DNA of 64,000 nt from Chloroflexi bacterium 44-23 (GTDB taxonomy: Bacteria > Chloroflexota > Anaerolineae > Anaerolineales > Anaerolineaceae), in contig MKUW01000013.1 in assembly GCA_001899005.1 (NCBI GenBank), forward strand, positions 62,001-126,000, given 5' to 3'. This document shows positions 8,177 through 16,638 of this stretch, piece after piece. The notes under the pieces were generated by a model that worked only from the letters and a program-made list of their open reading frames with translations, had not been told where the DNA came from and made no database searches. The position numbers and the translations under genes are program-made. Each line of letters starts with the position of its first letter. The stretch's first letter is position 1.

Positions 8177-9439
8177 GTGTTAACACCAATCTATCAATGG
8201 ACATTTCGACGAACTATGTGGGCGACTCTGGTTTTTGTCTTTATTGCGCTTAGCTTTTGGCTTCTTTTCAGATTTCACCAGGTCATTTTCATTTTATTTA
8301 TATCCATTGTAATAGGTACCGTGTTCAGGCCAGCCGTTTCCTGGCTGAATAATCTTGGATTACCCCGAAAAACAGCAGGCATGCTCGCCTACTTTGTTTT
8401 CCTCGTTATTTTTCTAAGCTTCATATTCTTATTATTCCCTTTAATCTTCGAGCAAGGATCGACACTTGTTTCTGCCATACCGGTTTACTACCAAAGTCTG
8501 CGTGAAGGATTGGCAATTTATACTAACCCATTAATTGTGCGCCTGGCTGAGTTACTTCCAGCTACACTCGGCGGCCTCGAACCGACACCACAGACGGGAG
8601 AGCAGCTACTGGTTTTTGCGGGGCAGGCAGCTGGTTACCTGGCATTGGCAGCTAGAGCCACATTTTTGACCATTACTATTTTGCTATTGGCCTTTTATTG
8701 GACGCTTAACGGGCCGCGTGCCATTCAATCGTTGCTATTATTAGCCCCAAAAGCTCAGCGCTTAAGTGCTACCCAATTGATTTCAGAGATGGAAATCAAA
8801 GTTGGTTCTTTCATCGCCGGGCAGGGATTACTTTGCCTGATTATCTTTTTTATGTCGCTGATTGCCTATTTGTTCATAGGCTTGCCGAATGCTCTGGTAT
8901 TGGCACTTATAGCTGGCATATTGGAAGCAGTGCCGATCATTGGCCCTCTCTTGGGTGCCATCCCCGCAGGATTAATTGCACTTTCGATCGATCCCACCAA
9001 ATTAATCTGGGTAATTGTTGCTTCAATTGTTATCCAGCAGCTGGAAAATTATTTACTTGTACCGCGCGTCATGCGAAAAGCTGTTGGCATAAATCCATTC
9101 GTCTCTTTGCTGTCGATTTTTGCATTCACCTCTTTGTTTGGTATTGCTGGTACGCTGATGGCGATTCCTATTGCTGCCATTATTCAGCTCTTACTCAATC
9201 GTTTTGTATTTCATCCCGCAACAGATGAATCGGAAGTTTCGACTAAGCGCGATCATGCCAGCCGGTTACGATATTTAGCACAAGACCTCGCCCAAGATCT
9301 GCGCAAACAAGCCCGAATCAAAAAAGGAGGCTCTGACTTGAGGGTCGAACAGATCGACCAGGTCATGGATGAAATAGAGGCTATTACAACCGACCTTGAT
9401 GCTCTGTTGGAACATGCCAATATGAAAGGAACAGCATGA
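8177..9439 (+). CDS. AI-2E family transporter 1
   Basis: 420 residues, about eight hydrophobic segments, with the AI-2E (TqsA/PerM/YdiK) layout: N-terminal helix pair, a soluble stretch, then a helical core including LIAGILEAVPIIGPLLGAIPA, the P-I-I-G-P block typical of the family. The C-terminal 70 residues are charged and helical (cytoplasmic). Family members export small molecules or exchange sodium and protons; the substrate here is unknown. Starts at GTG 8177 with AGGAAGGAGA upstream. Overlaps the next AI-2E gene by 4 bp (ATGA), so the two are translationally coupled and may act together. Confidence 0.88.
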   Translation: MLTPIYQWTFRRTMWATLVFVFIALSFWLLFRFHQVIFILFISIVIGTVFRPAVSWLNNLGLPRKTAGMLAYFVFLVIFLSFIFLLFPLIFEQGSTLVSAIPVYYQSLREGLAIYTNPLIVRLAELLPATLGGLEPTPQTGEQLLVFAGQAAGYLALAARATFLTITILLLAFYWTLNGPRAIQSLLLLAPKAQRLSATQLISEMEIKVGSFIAGQGLLCLIIFFMSLIAYLFIGLPNALVLALIAGILEAVPIIGPLLGAIPAGLIALSIDPTKLIWVIVASIVIQQLENYLLVPRVMRKAVGINPFVSLLSIFAFTSLFGIAGTLMAIPIAAIIQLLLNRFVFHPATDESEVSTKRDHASRLRYLAQDLAQDLRKQARIKKGGSDLRVEQIDQVMDEIEAITTDLDALLEHANMKGTA

Positions 9440-10635
9440 CAAAACAATTGGCAAGATTTGGTCTGGCCATCATGGTCACTTTGTTAGCCCTGGTCGTGTT
9501 ATGGCAGTTCCATATTGTTGTTGTTTACGTCTTAATCTCCTTAATGCTTGCAGCCTCGTTACGTCCATTGATTAAGCTTCTGCAAGGGCGAAGATTTGTG
9601 GTTCGCCTTGCATTAATTCTTCTATTTTTGATTGCCCTGGGAGGATTTGGTTTCTTGCTCTATTTAACCAGCAAGACCGCGATCATTGAGCTGCAATTGT
9701 TGGTTCATACTGTTTCAACACAGGATGAGTGGAAACTGCCAATCTGGTTGAAAGGCAGCTCATTTGAATTGGCGCTTGTTGGGCGGCTGCCCAAACCGAG
9801 CCAGCTTTTCGATGCGCTCATAGGCAATGAAGGGCAGCTGGTACTTCCCGCAATAATTGATATAACGCAAGGCATTGGCAGCATTATAAGTGGTGTTCTC
9901 ATTATTTTGATTTTGAGCATATATTGGGCGATGAGCCAGGTTCAATTTGAAAGACTTTGGCTTTCTTTGCTTCCGTCTGATCTGCGTAGTCAGGCGCGCG
10001 AAATTTGGGGAACAATCGAGACAGAAACCGGCGCTTATGTGCGTAATCAAACCGTACGAAGCCTTATGGCCGGCCTGCTGCTTTGCTTTGGGTATTGGTT
10101 GCTTGGGTCGCCCTACCCGGTGTTTATGGCTTTGGTTGGTGCGGTCGCATACCTGGTTCCCGTTGTAGGGCCTGCTTTAGTGATTGTTTCACCGCTCTTA
10201 TTGGGGTTGGTAACCAGTGTACAACTAAGTACATTAACGGTTCTTTATGCCATCATTGTTTTGGTTGTCCTGGGCATATGGATCAATCCCCGCCTTTTTA
10301 GCCGCAAATGGGATAATCCCATTCTGACCCTTGTTCTTCTTATTACGTTAATGAATGCTTTTGGCATTATCGGAATCATAATTGCACCACCACTTTCTGT
10401 AATATGTCAGATCTTATGGAAATATCTGGTCAGCCATCCGCAAGCTTTAGGAGCAGCACTCCAAATCTCGGATCTTAAAGAACGCCTGGTTGCTATTGAA
10501 GAGTCTTTAAAAGAAATGGAAGAACCACGTCTGCCTTTGATTACCAGCAGTATGGAACGACTTACAGATTTGATCGCAGAAGCCGAACCTATTTTACAAG
10601 CCTCTCAGACCGTCGAGCTTTTCACAGCCAAATAA
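9436..10635 (+). CDS. AI-2E family transporter 2
   Basis: 399 residues, same architecture as the preceding gene: hydrophobic N-terminus, a central soluble part, LVGAVAYLVPVVGPALVIVSPLL as the family block, and a C-terminal charged helix (LKERLVAIEESLKEMEE). Start ATG 9436 overlaps the previous stop by 4 bp. The paired AI-2E genes are clearly paralogous but divergent, so the pumps may be hetero-oligomeric or have distinct substrates. No quorum-sensing genes are present, so an autoinducer role should not be assumed. Confidence 0.87.
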   Translation: MTKQLARFGLAIMVTLLALVVLWQFHIVVVYVLISLMLAASLRPLIKLLQGRRFVVRLALILLFLIALGGFGFLLYLTSKTAIIELQLLVHTVSTQDEWKLPIWLKGSSFELALVGRLPKPSQLFDALIGNEGQLVLPAIIDITQGIGSIISGVLIILILSIYWAMSQVQFERLWLSLLPSDLRSQAREIWGTIETETGAYVRNQTVRSLMAGLLLCFGYWLLGSPYPVFMALVGAVAYLVPVVGPALVIVSPLLLGLVTSVQLSTLTVLYAIIVLVVLGIWINPRLFSRKWDNPILTLVLLITLMNAFGIIGIIIAPPLSVICQILWKYLVSHPQALGAALQISDLKERLVAIEESLKEMEEPRLPLITSSMERLTDLIAEAEPILQASQTVELFTAK

Positions 10636-10879
10636 TGGGATTGCTTTATGATGTACCTAAGGTATGAATGGTTGCCAAAGAAAGAATGAGAAAAAGTACT
10701 CTGCTCCTGAATACTTACATGCCCTCATATTCTTTAAGGAAAGTATTGTAAAGAGATAGTAGTCATTGAAAGGAATTTTTATGTGAAACAATCAGTACGA
10801 CAGACACAATCCAAAACGTATCGTTCTCATCCAGCCCAAATTTGGTCTTGATAAAGGCGCCCACCTTTCGCTTGTAAAA

Positions 10880-11383
10880 ATGCTTAATCATGCTCTGGCA
10901 AATGAAGCTGTCCTTGCGTTAAAAACACTCAGTGCAGATCGCAACATAATGGGAGCAAGCTTCTTTGCGCTACACGATCTATTCGATTCACAATTCAAAC
11001 AATTGATTGACATTTCGCATCAAATCGCGGAAGGTGCACGAATGCTGGGTGGTAATACCATTGGAAGTCTCCAGGAATTTATTGATTTCACCCGCTTAGA
11101 AGAACAACCTGGCATTGTTCCGGATGCCTTGCAACTTTTAAAAGATCATGAAAAAATAATCCATTTTTTACGTGAAGATGCCAAAAAATGTTCAGAAGAG
11201 TTTGAAGAGGAAGACATCTTTGAATTAATAATGAGTGTCATTCGTTTGCATGAAAAGATGGTTTTAATCCTGCGCTCTTTACTCGAGTCGCCACTTACTG
11301 AGAATGAACCCAAAAAATCAGGTTTTGAAAACTCAACCCTGGGAACTTTTTTAACACGCGAAAAATATGAGCTGATATTATAG
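10880..11383 (+). CDS. Divergent Dps/ferritin-like protein (paralogue 2), start uncertain
   Basis: 167 residues from ATG 10880, with Dps helix pattern: MLNHALANEAVLALKT, FFALHDLFDSQFKQLIDISHQIAEGARMLGG and KDHEKIIHFLREDAKKCSEEF. Similar to the gene at 3972 along its length; like it, this protein lacks the HxW motif after helix A. Codons upstream of 10880 (back to 10787) also translate to a sequence resembling paralogue 1 (QYDRHN vs HFERKN; IQPKFGLDKG vs IQPNIGLETG). They lead back to ATG 10781 with a good AAAGGA ribosome site, but the second codon is TGA. So the natural start is probably 10781 with a nonsense or recoded codon 2, or a downstream start is used. Confidence 0.7.
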   Translation: MLNHALANEAVLALKTLSADRNIMGASFFALHDLFDSQFKQLIDISHQIAEGARMLGGNTIGSLQEFIDFTRLEEQPGIVPDALQLLKDHEKIIHFLREDAKKCSEEFEEEDIFELIMSVIRLHEKMVLILRSLLESPLTENEPKKSGFENSTLGTFLTREKYELIL

Positions 11384-11637
11384 AAAAACCATGGCAAATA
11401 CAATCAGTGGAAGACTGAGTAATAAATACGCGCATAGGTTTAAGAACTGCTACGTAATATACATGTTGACGACCTTGAAAAAGCAAGTGTAAGTCGTGTA
11501 AGGTTATTATCCTTGCTTTAAAACCAGTTGGTTACAACAAGAAAAAGCACTAGATGAATAAGGAAAAACCCATGAACCAATTTTTAAAAACAAAAAGAAG
11601 CTATCGCAATAATCACATTCGGATTGGAGAGTGAACT

Positions 11638-11955
11638 ATGAGTAAACAACCTGTAGGGGTTATTATCGGCCGTGAAGTTCAGCTTACTTCACCTGGTATG
11701 TTGGGAAGAAGGTTTGACTTTAAATCTGGTCACTCCTTCTTAACCCATGAATGGTTTTATCCTGGCGAACCTTGTCAAAAAGATTTCTCGACTGGGAAAC
11801 CTCACGATCAATGGAGCTTTTATACCAATACAGGAACCGACCTCCCATTGTTCTTCAGAGCCGAAGATGTAAGAGAAATAGTAATTCCCCAAGACCCAAT
11901 TATGATCAGAGTCTTCGAAGGAGCGCCCTTCAATGTAAGAGTTAAGGATTGTTAG
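11638..11955 (+). CDS. Hypothetical protein
   Basis: 105 residues from ATG 11638, preceded by GGATTGGAGAG. Sequence is mixed polar/aromatic (KSGHSFLTHEWFYPGEPC, WSFYTNTGTDLPLFF) with no membrane helix and no signal peptide; likely a small beta-rich soluble protein. No family recognised. A 26-codon frame at 11554-11634 ends just upstream and may be a leader or chance. Last gene of the rightward stress run. Confidence 0.55.
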   Translation: MSKQPVGVIIGREVQLTSPGMLGRRFDFKSGHSFLTHEWFYPGEPCQKDFSTGKPHDQWSFYTNTGTDLPLFFRAEDVREIVIPQDPIMIRVFEGAPFNVRVKDC

Positions 11956-12517
11956 TAATGAAATGATTTCGCCTCATAATCCTAAGATCGCGAAGTACGC
12001 CTAGATGAGTGATCGAATGAACCGGTTCGTTGCCTACCATTGTTTTCATGATATTAATCCCTCTCAATCTGATTTCCCCAAACTCGTTTTCTGAAATTCA
12101 TCTCGGATAAACACATAATGGCATTCGATTCCAGTTAACATTTGTTGAACCCATGCAGATTTCTTTCTCATGGCGGGTAAACCAATTCAAACTTTCTCAG
12201 GGATATGGGTTTCTACTTCATTCACCATGAATCGCATCAGAGGATTTTTTTTCATTTCGCCACATTGCTCAATAATAAATTTCAGGAGATTGGCCCTGTG
12301 ATACCCTTGATAACAAAATTGTTGCATCCCCAAGAAAGATGCACGGCCTGGTCGGTTTTGTTGTCTAACATCCCATCCGGTAGTTCCACAAATGCTATAT
12401 CCGAATCCTAATAAATGTTTTATTAATGTAGTATATCGGGTCCGTTCGCACAATGAGAGCGTTCTATAAAATGGCAGCAAAGCTGAAGTAACGATTCGTA
12501 TATTATAGTAGCAGTTA
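11956..12517. other. Gene-poor region with possible gene relic
   Basis: No convincing gene. A leftward frame at 12187-12480 (97 codons) ends GYHRANLLKFIIEQCGEMKK and continues past its stop for about 40 more sensible codons, so a decayed gene is possible. I do not recognise a family. Confidence 0.35.
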
Positions 12518-12682
12518 TCACTGATATTGCCGGCGTGAATAAGATTGGGAAAGTGGCAATCTGATAGGAGATCGCAGCTGGAGCGGGCATCCCGCTATCA
12601 GCATTGTGGCAAGCAACAGTATAGCTAAAACCAGTTTCTTCTTATTTCCCACATCGGAAATCGTTATCTGATTAATCCTCAT
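12518..12682 (-). CDS. Truncated lipoprotein or small lipoprotein
   Basis: 54 codons from ATG 12682-12680 leftward to TGA 12518. Residues 14-32 form a lipoprotein signal peptide: KKKLVLAILLLATMLIAGC with lipobox IAGC, so Cys32 would be lipidated. Only about 22 residues follow, with no domain. This could be a decayed substrate-binding or other lipoprotein from the adjacent sugar locus, or a true small lipoprotein. No strong ribosome site seen upstream. Confidence 0.4.
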   Translation of the reverse strand: MRINQITISDVGNKKKLVLAILLLATMLIAGCPLQLRSPIRLPLSQSYSRRQYQ

Positions 12683-12743
12683 TGGATTAAATTTCAACTA
12701 TCTAAGGGAAAAAACGAATGTCTTCCTCGAACCTCCTTTCATT

Positions 12744-14405
12744 TCAAATCTCAAAAGACGCATGTACGGTGCAACCAATTTCAAATAATCTTTGCCATGG
12801 CAGATAGATATCAGTAATCTCAATCGATTTGATCAATCCCGATTCCTGAAAACGGTTATTAAGTATTTTTGCTTGTACTTGAAGACGTTGTGCAACCAGG
12901 CGTTCTACCGCCTGGGCAATCTCCCCATCGGGCAGGCGTTCTTCGGTTGGCGGTAGCCCAAAAGTGGGCAGATCTTCAAACATGCACAGTGAGCGTTCTA
13001 AAGCCTGGTAACAGTAATCATCCAAAAAGCGCAAAAATAAAAATTCGATATGCGCTTTGAGTTGATCCGGTTTTATCCCTTTTTTTCGTGCAATTGAATA
13101 AATAACTACCTGAGCCAGGACAGTCCCAAGCGTATTACCGGCTGTATTCCAGCCGCCGTAGGCAGCCAGGTGGGCAATTTCCGTATGTTGAATCAGTTGG
13201 CTACCCAGAATTAAGTCACTGCCATTTACAAAAGCCACATCTGCCACCGCAACCAGTTTTTCACTGCGGATTGCTGCAAGAATAGCGCGGCAAAATTCCT
13301 CCGGACTGCGGTGAGGAGTTTGCATCTCACGGCGGGTCACCTGGAAATATGGATTATCAAATAATTCTTCCACATAACCCTTTAAAGAAGCAGGGGCTTT
13401 TTCCAGAAGTTCTTCATGGCTAAATTGCGCTGCCCATTGCAATTCACCAACACCTTGCTTGATAGCAGGTGCATTAATGAATAGCATGAAGTCTGCGTCT
13501 ACTGCTGTATCAGCCACAACGCCATTCAACGGAGCCAGATGGGCTTTCAACATTTCCAGCATCGGGCGGTCTTCATATTCCGTAATGATGGAAGCCGATG
13601 ATGAACTGCTGAAACGCGGGAAAGTCTTTGGGAAAAAGTTATTTTGAGTGCAAATCAGGCGCGCTAGCAATAAACAACCAATTTCGTCTGCCCCAGGATA
13701 GGTAATGGCGTTTTCGGTTAATCCATCTCGACGGATCAACATCTGCAATTTCCGTGCTTCAGCTATATTCCAGCCATAATCGGCTGTATCATCCTGAGGT
13801 AATAATAGATAATCAATAACACCCTTTTTCACCAAATCCAGCATTAATAGATTTACCTGATGATTTCGGGTGCGGATAGCAGCATAATCTGAGTAAACTT
13901 CAGCTGGAATTTCCTGTTTAAGTCGATCACGTTCGGCTATTTCTTGTAGTGAAGCGTCATTCAATGCCGATTTGTGTTCCAGCATGGAAAGCCGAAACAT
14001 GCGGCTGCCATATATCGCCCAATAAGGTTTTTCTTCTTCACTGGAGTTTGCCCGGGAGACACGCTGGATCACACTGGAAGCCAGAATAGGGCATTCCGGC
14101 TTTTGTGCTCTTAACTCGGCTAAAATGAGTAACTTTTGCGCACAGGTTTCATATGTTTCAGTAGAAGTGCGTGATGGAATTAACCCACCATATGCCAGCG
14201 TATCACCGGCGACAATTACTGCGTCAGCAGATTCTGCAGATTTTTTTAACCAATTTAATAGGGAATCATGTTGTGCTGTTCGCCAGGGATTCCCTAACCA
14301 TTGCCGCGGCGGAAGCGTCGCTTGCACATTTGCTATAGCAGCCAGAGTTACCAGGTAATCATAATTAACCGGACGATCATCCAGGGGAAGAATAACAACA
14401 TTCAT
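12744..14405 (-). CDS. DUF4127 family protein
   Basis: 553 residues starting MNVVILPLDDRPVNYDYLV at ATG 14405-14403, which overlaps the stop of the nanE-like gene (ATGA). The opening LPLDDRPVN, the LAYGGLIPSRT block, the LLLPQDDTADYG block and the PGADEIGCLLLAR block are the conserved segments of DUF4127. The biochemical function of this family is not established. The Asp-rich LPLDDRP and QDD motifs suggest metal or sugar-phosphate handling. Position in a run with NanE and a GntR regulator points to carbohydrate metabolism. An upstream ATG at 14459 would add 18 residues but lies inside nanE. Confidence 0.85.
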   Translation of the reverse strand: MNVVILPLDDRPVNYDYLVTLAAIANVQATLPPRQWLGNPWRTAQHDSLLNWLKKSAESADAVIVAGDTLAYGGLIPSRTSTETYETCAQKLLILAELRAQKPECPILASSVIQRVSRANSSEEEKPYWAIYGSRMFRLSMLEHKSALNDASLQEIAERDRLKQEIPAEVYSDYAAIRTRNHQVNLLMLDLVKKGVIDYLLLPQDDTADYGWNIAEARKLQMLIRRDGLTENAITYPGADEIGCLLLARLICTQNNFFPKTFPRFSSSSSASIITEYEDRPMLEMLKAHLAPLNGVVADTAVDADFMLFINAPAIKQGVGELQWAAQFSHEELLEKAPASLKGYVEELFDNPYFQVTRREMQTPHRSPEEFCRAILAAIRSEKLVAVADVAFVNGSDLILGSQLIQHTEIAHLAAYGGWNTAGNTLGTVLAQVVIYSIARKKGIKPDQLKAHIEFLFLRFLDDYCYQALERSLCMFEDLPTFGLPPTEERLPDGEIAQAVERLVAQRLQVQAKILNNRFQESGLIKSIEITDIYLPWQRLFEIGCTVHASFEI

Positions 14406-15106
14406 TTTGATAATTTTCCTCTTGTTTGAATTTCTTGAACGAATTTTGAAACAATCCACTGTGGGCGGGTAATGGCGGTACCAACAATGACTGCATACGC
14501 ACCCAGATCAAAAGCTTTGCGAGCTTCATAAGGGCTTGAAATACGTCCTTCTGCAATTACCGGAATGGATAAATGAGTGCAAAGACGTTCAATAAGATCA
14601 AAATCTGGTTCTTCTTGTTGTGGAGAATAATCGGTATAACCGGATAAAGTTGTAGAAACGGCTTGTGCGCCTGCGTCCTGAGCTGCCAAACCTTCATCAA
14701 AGGTGGAGATATCTGCCAATACCGGTAAATTTGTTTGCTCTTGAATACTCTGGATTAGAGCGGAGGTCGAAATATTACCGGGATGCTTTCGGCTGGTTGC
14801 ATCCAGAGCGATGATATGTGCACCTGCTCGAGCAATCTGTATTCCAGCATCCAGATGAGGTGTAATCCGAACAGTATAACCAGTAAGATCAATTTTATAA
14901 AGTCCAATCACGGGTAATGGAACGGCATTGGTTATTGCTTGCACATCTGCCGGCCCATTTGCGCGGATTCCGACTGCTCCGCCTTCCAGCGCACATTGGG
15001 CAAACTCAACCATAAACTGCGGGCCAAAAAAAGGCTCTCCTGGGAATGCCTGACATGAAACGACAAGTCCGCCCATAAATCTATGAATAACCGATGAAAT
15101 TTCCAT
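14402..15106 (-). CDS. nanE: Putative N-acylglucosamine-6-phosphate 2-epimerase
   Basis: 234 residues with the NanE TIM-barrel pattern: LVVSCQAFPGEPFFGP at the N-terminus, GAVGIRANGPADV, PVIGLYKID, the ALDATSRKHP catalytic region, LADISTFDEGLAAQDAGA, and a C-terminal VIAEGRISSPYEA and AYAVIVGTAITRP. NanE interconverts ManNAc-6-P and GlcNAc-6-P in sialic acid and N-acetylmannosamine catabolism. It is followed by DUF4127 (4-bp overlap) and preceded by the GntR gene (20 bp), forming a leftward operon. A ROK-family kinase in the rightward half of the locus may supply its substrate. No neuraminate lyase gene was seen. Confidence 0.88.
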   Translation of the reverse strand: MEISSVIHRFMGGLVVSCQAFPGEPFFGPQFMVEFAQCALEGGAVGIRANGPADVQAITNAVPLPVIGLYKIDLTGYTVRITPHLDAGIQIARAGAHIIALDATSRKHPGNISTSALIQSIQEQTNLPVLADISTFDEGLAAQDAGAQAVSTTLSGYTDYSPQQEEPDFDLIERLCTHLSIPVIAEGRISSPYEARKAFDLGAYAVIVGTAITRPQWIVSKFVQEIQTRGKLSK

Positions 15107-15126
15107 AATACAATTCGTTATTCCTT

Positions 15127-15891
15127 CTAGTTTTCAGGTTCTTCTTCGCGAAAGCGAAAATAGTAGAGACATTTACTTGAAGATACAACCGACCAAGAAT
15201 ATTCCACCGGTTTTTCTTTAGTAGTGCAGGCTACCAGTTTGGTCAGAATACCCAGCGTGCCCTGTTTTTCTTCCAGGCAATCAGCCTGTTCACCTGTTAA
15301 TTGCACGGGCTGCCAGGTCTGGTCGACTGAAAGGATCCGAGTGTTATAGTGTTCTTGTAAGTATTGATACAAAGAGCAGGCAGGTGGGAAGGTTTCAACC
15401 AGATCTGGGAAAAGTTCAAGGGGAAGAAAAGAATGTTCCACCATCATCGGTTCATCATCAGCAAAACGCAAGCGAACCAGCTTGATAACCTTTTGTCCGG
15501 TTGGGATGCGCAGTTGTTCTGCGATTTCCTCATTGGCTGAAATATGTTCTAGAGAAAGGACGCAGCTGCGCACTGATTTGCCCAGTTGTTCCATCTTATT
15601 TGTAAAGGATAAGCGCCCCGGAGTGAGAGTAGTAGAAGGTTTATAGGCGACAAATGTCCCAACTCCCTGCTGTCGGGTTATTAACCCAGAGTGCTCCAAG
15701 CGGTCAAAGGCATGACGAATGGTCAAGCGACTGACCCCAAGAATGCGGCAGAACTCTGTTTCGGAAGGCAGCAAATCGCCTTTACGTAACTGCCCGTCTT
15801 CAATCAATTGAGTGATACTTTCCACAATTTGGTAATATAAAGGTGTGTGTGCTTTTTTATTGATTTTAATAGCAACTTCCCAATCGATCAT
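15127..15891 (-). CDS. GntR/HutC-family transcriptional regulator 1
   Basis: 254 residues. N-terminal winged helix-turn-helix of the GntR type (LYYQIVESI...LPSETEFCRILGVSRLTIRHAFDRLEHSGLI, then RQQGVGTFVA), followed by a UTRA effector-binding domain (about 95-250) that in HutC-type regulators senses small ligands such as amino-sugar phosphates. First gene of the leftward operon with nanE and DUF4127, preceded by a consensus promoter (15944-15972) and a tandem direct repeat between promoter and gene. Likely a local repressor and autoregulated (inferred from position). Confidence 0.9.
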   Translation of the reverse strand: MIDWEVAIKINKKAHTPLYYQIVESITQLIEDGQLRKGDLLPSETEFCRILGVSRLTIRHAFDRLEHSGLITRQQGVGTFVAYKPSTTLTPGRLSFTNKMEQLGKSVRSCVLSLEHISANEEIAEQLRIPTGQKVIKLVRLRFADDEPMMVEHSFLPLELFPDLVETFPPACSLYQYLQEHYNTRILSVDQTWQPVQLTGEQADCLEEKQGTLGILTKLVACTTKEKPVEYSWSVVSSSKCLYYFRFREEEPEN

Positions 15892-15917
15892 AATTTCTCC
15901 TGGTTGTCATGGCATCT

Positions 15918-15933
15918 AGTCATCAAGTCATCA
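15918..15933. repeat. Tandem 8-bp direct repeat, candidate GntR operator
   Basis: AGTCATCA occurs twice head-to-tail at 15918-15925 and 15926-15933, just downstream of the leftward -10 element and about 27 bp before the GntR start codon. A repressor bound here would block transcription. Which of the two GntR proteins binds is not known. Confidence 0.45.
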
Positions 15934-15943
15934 GTACAAGTTC

Positions 15944-15972
15944 ATAATAACGACTATTAAAAAGATTGTCAA
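15944..15972 (-). promoter_or_regulatory. Consensus sigma70-type promoter, leftward
   Basis: On the minus strand: TTGACA (15972-15967), 17-bp spacer, TATTAT (15949-15944). Predicted start about 15937, giving a 46-nt leader before the GntR gene. Excellent match to the housekeeping consensus. Confidence 0.75.
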
Positions 15973-16545
15973 TAGGGAATTTTGTCAGAAATATTCTCCT
16001 TTTTTTACAATTTTCTGGGGAACCCAATTCTTAAGTTATTCATCTACCTTAAAGAGCTTTTCTTTCGCTTAGGTTTCTGAGAATATGAAAAACCTTCATT
16101 GGCAACCGTATTACTTAATTCGCTGAAAATTGTCTGTAACCAGGCATAAATCTACAAACTTAATATAAAAATTCCACCCGAACACGCCGAAATTACTGCC
16201 AGGAATTTCGAAAGACAAATTTTATTCGGGTGATTATAGAATCGAGATCTTCTGATACCGGATTTGTTTAGTTAATTGCTCACAGATGCAGTGCAAGCTG
16301 TCCGATTTTATCTTAGCTCAATTGGCGGAAACTGGCATTCAACTACTATAAATCACCTTAAGTAGGCTAGTAAATGGATTGAAAAGAGCTGTTGGTTAAT
16401 AAATATCTGGCTGTCAACTTTGTTTTAAACCAAAAAATATTCCAGATAAAAGAGACAAAAGATCTAATCGCTTTTATGAAACCCACCTGCAAATTTATCT
16501 CCCTTAAATAAATTAGTATTAAACTCCTATTTTTCCAATTGGTTA
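15973..16545. other. Divergent intergenic region with nested inverted repeat
   Basis: 573 bp AT-rich spacer between the two promoters, no gene seen. A nested structure lies at 16175-16232: outer arms CACCCGAA (16175-16182) / TTCGGGTG (16225-16232), inner arms CGAAATT (16188-16194) / AATTTCG (16204-16210) with a 9-nt loop. It could be a structured RNA, a protein-binding site or a relic of a mobile element. Confidence 0.45.
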
Positions 16546-16574
16546 TTGACAAACATTTTTAAAAAGTATACAAT
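16546..16574 (+). promoter_or_regulatory. Consensus sigma70-type promoter, rightward
   Basis: TTGACA (16546-16551), 17-bp spacer, TACAAT (16569-16574). It serves the second GntR gene and probably the sugar operon behind it. Near-perfect housekeeping consensus. Confidence 0.75.
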
Positions 16575-16588
16575 GGCATTGTCTAAAT

Positions 16589-16600
16589 TTGATATATCAA
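16589..16600. promoter_or_regulatory. Palindrome TTGATATATCAA, candidate operator
   Basis: Perfect 12-bp palindrome centred about 14 bp past the predicted transcription start and 39 bp before the GntR start codon. The position suits a repressor operator, probably for autoregulation by the adjacent GntR protein. Confidence 0.5.
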
Positions 16601-16638
16601 TATAACAATATTCCATTACAATAAATCAAGGAATTGGT

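Noticed and set aside
12187..12480. Leftward 97-codon frame
   Set aside because: No ribosome site and no family recognised; kept only as a possible relic in the spacer description.
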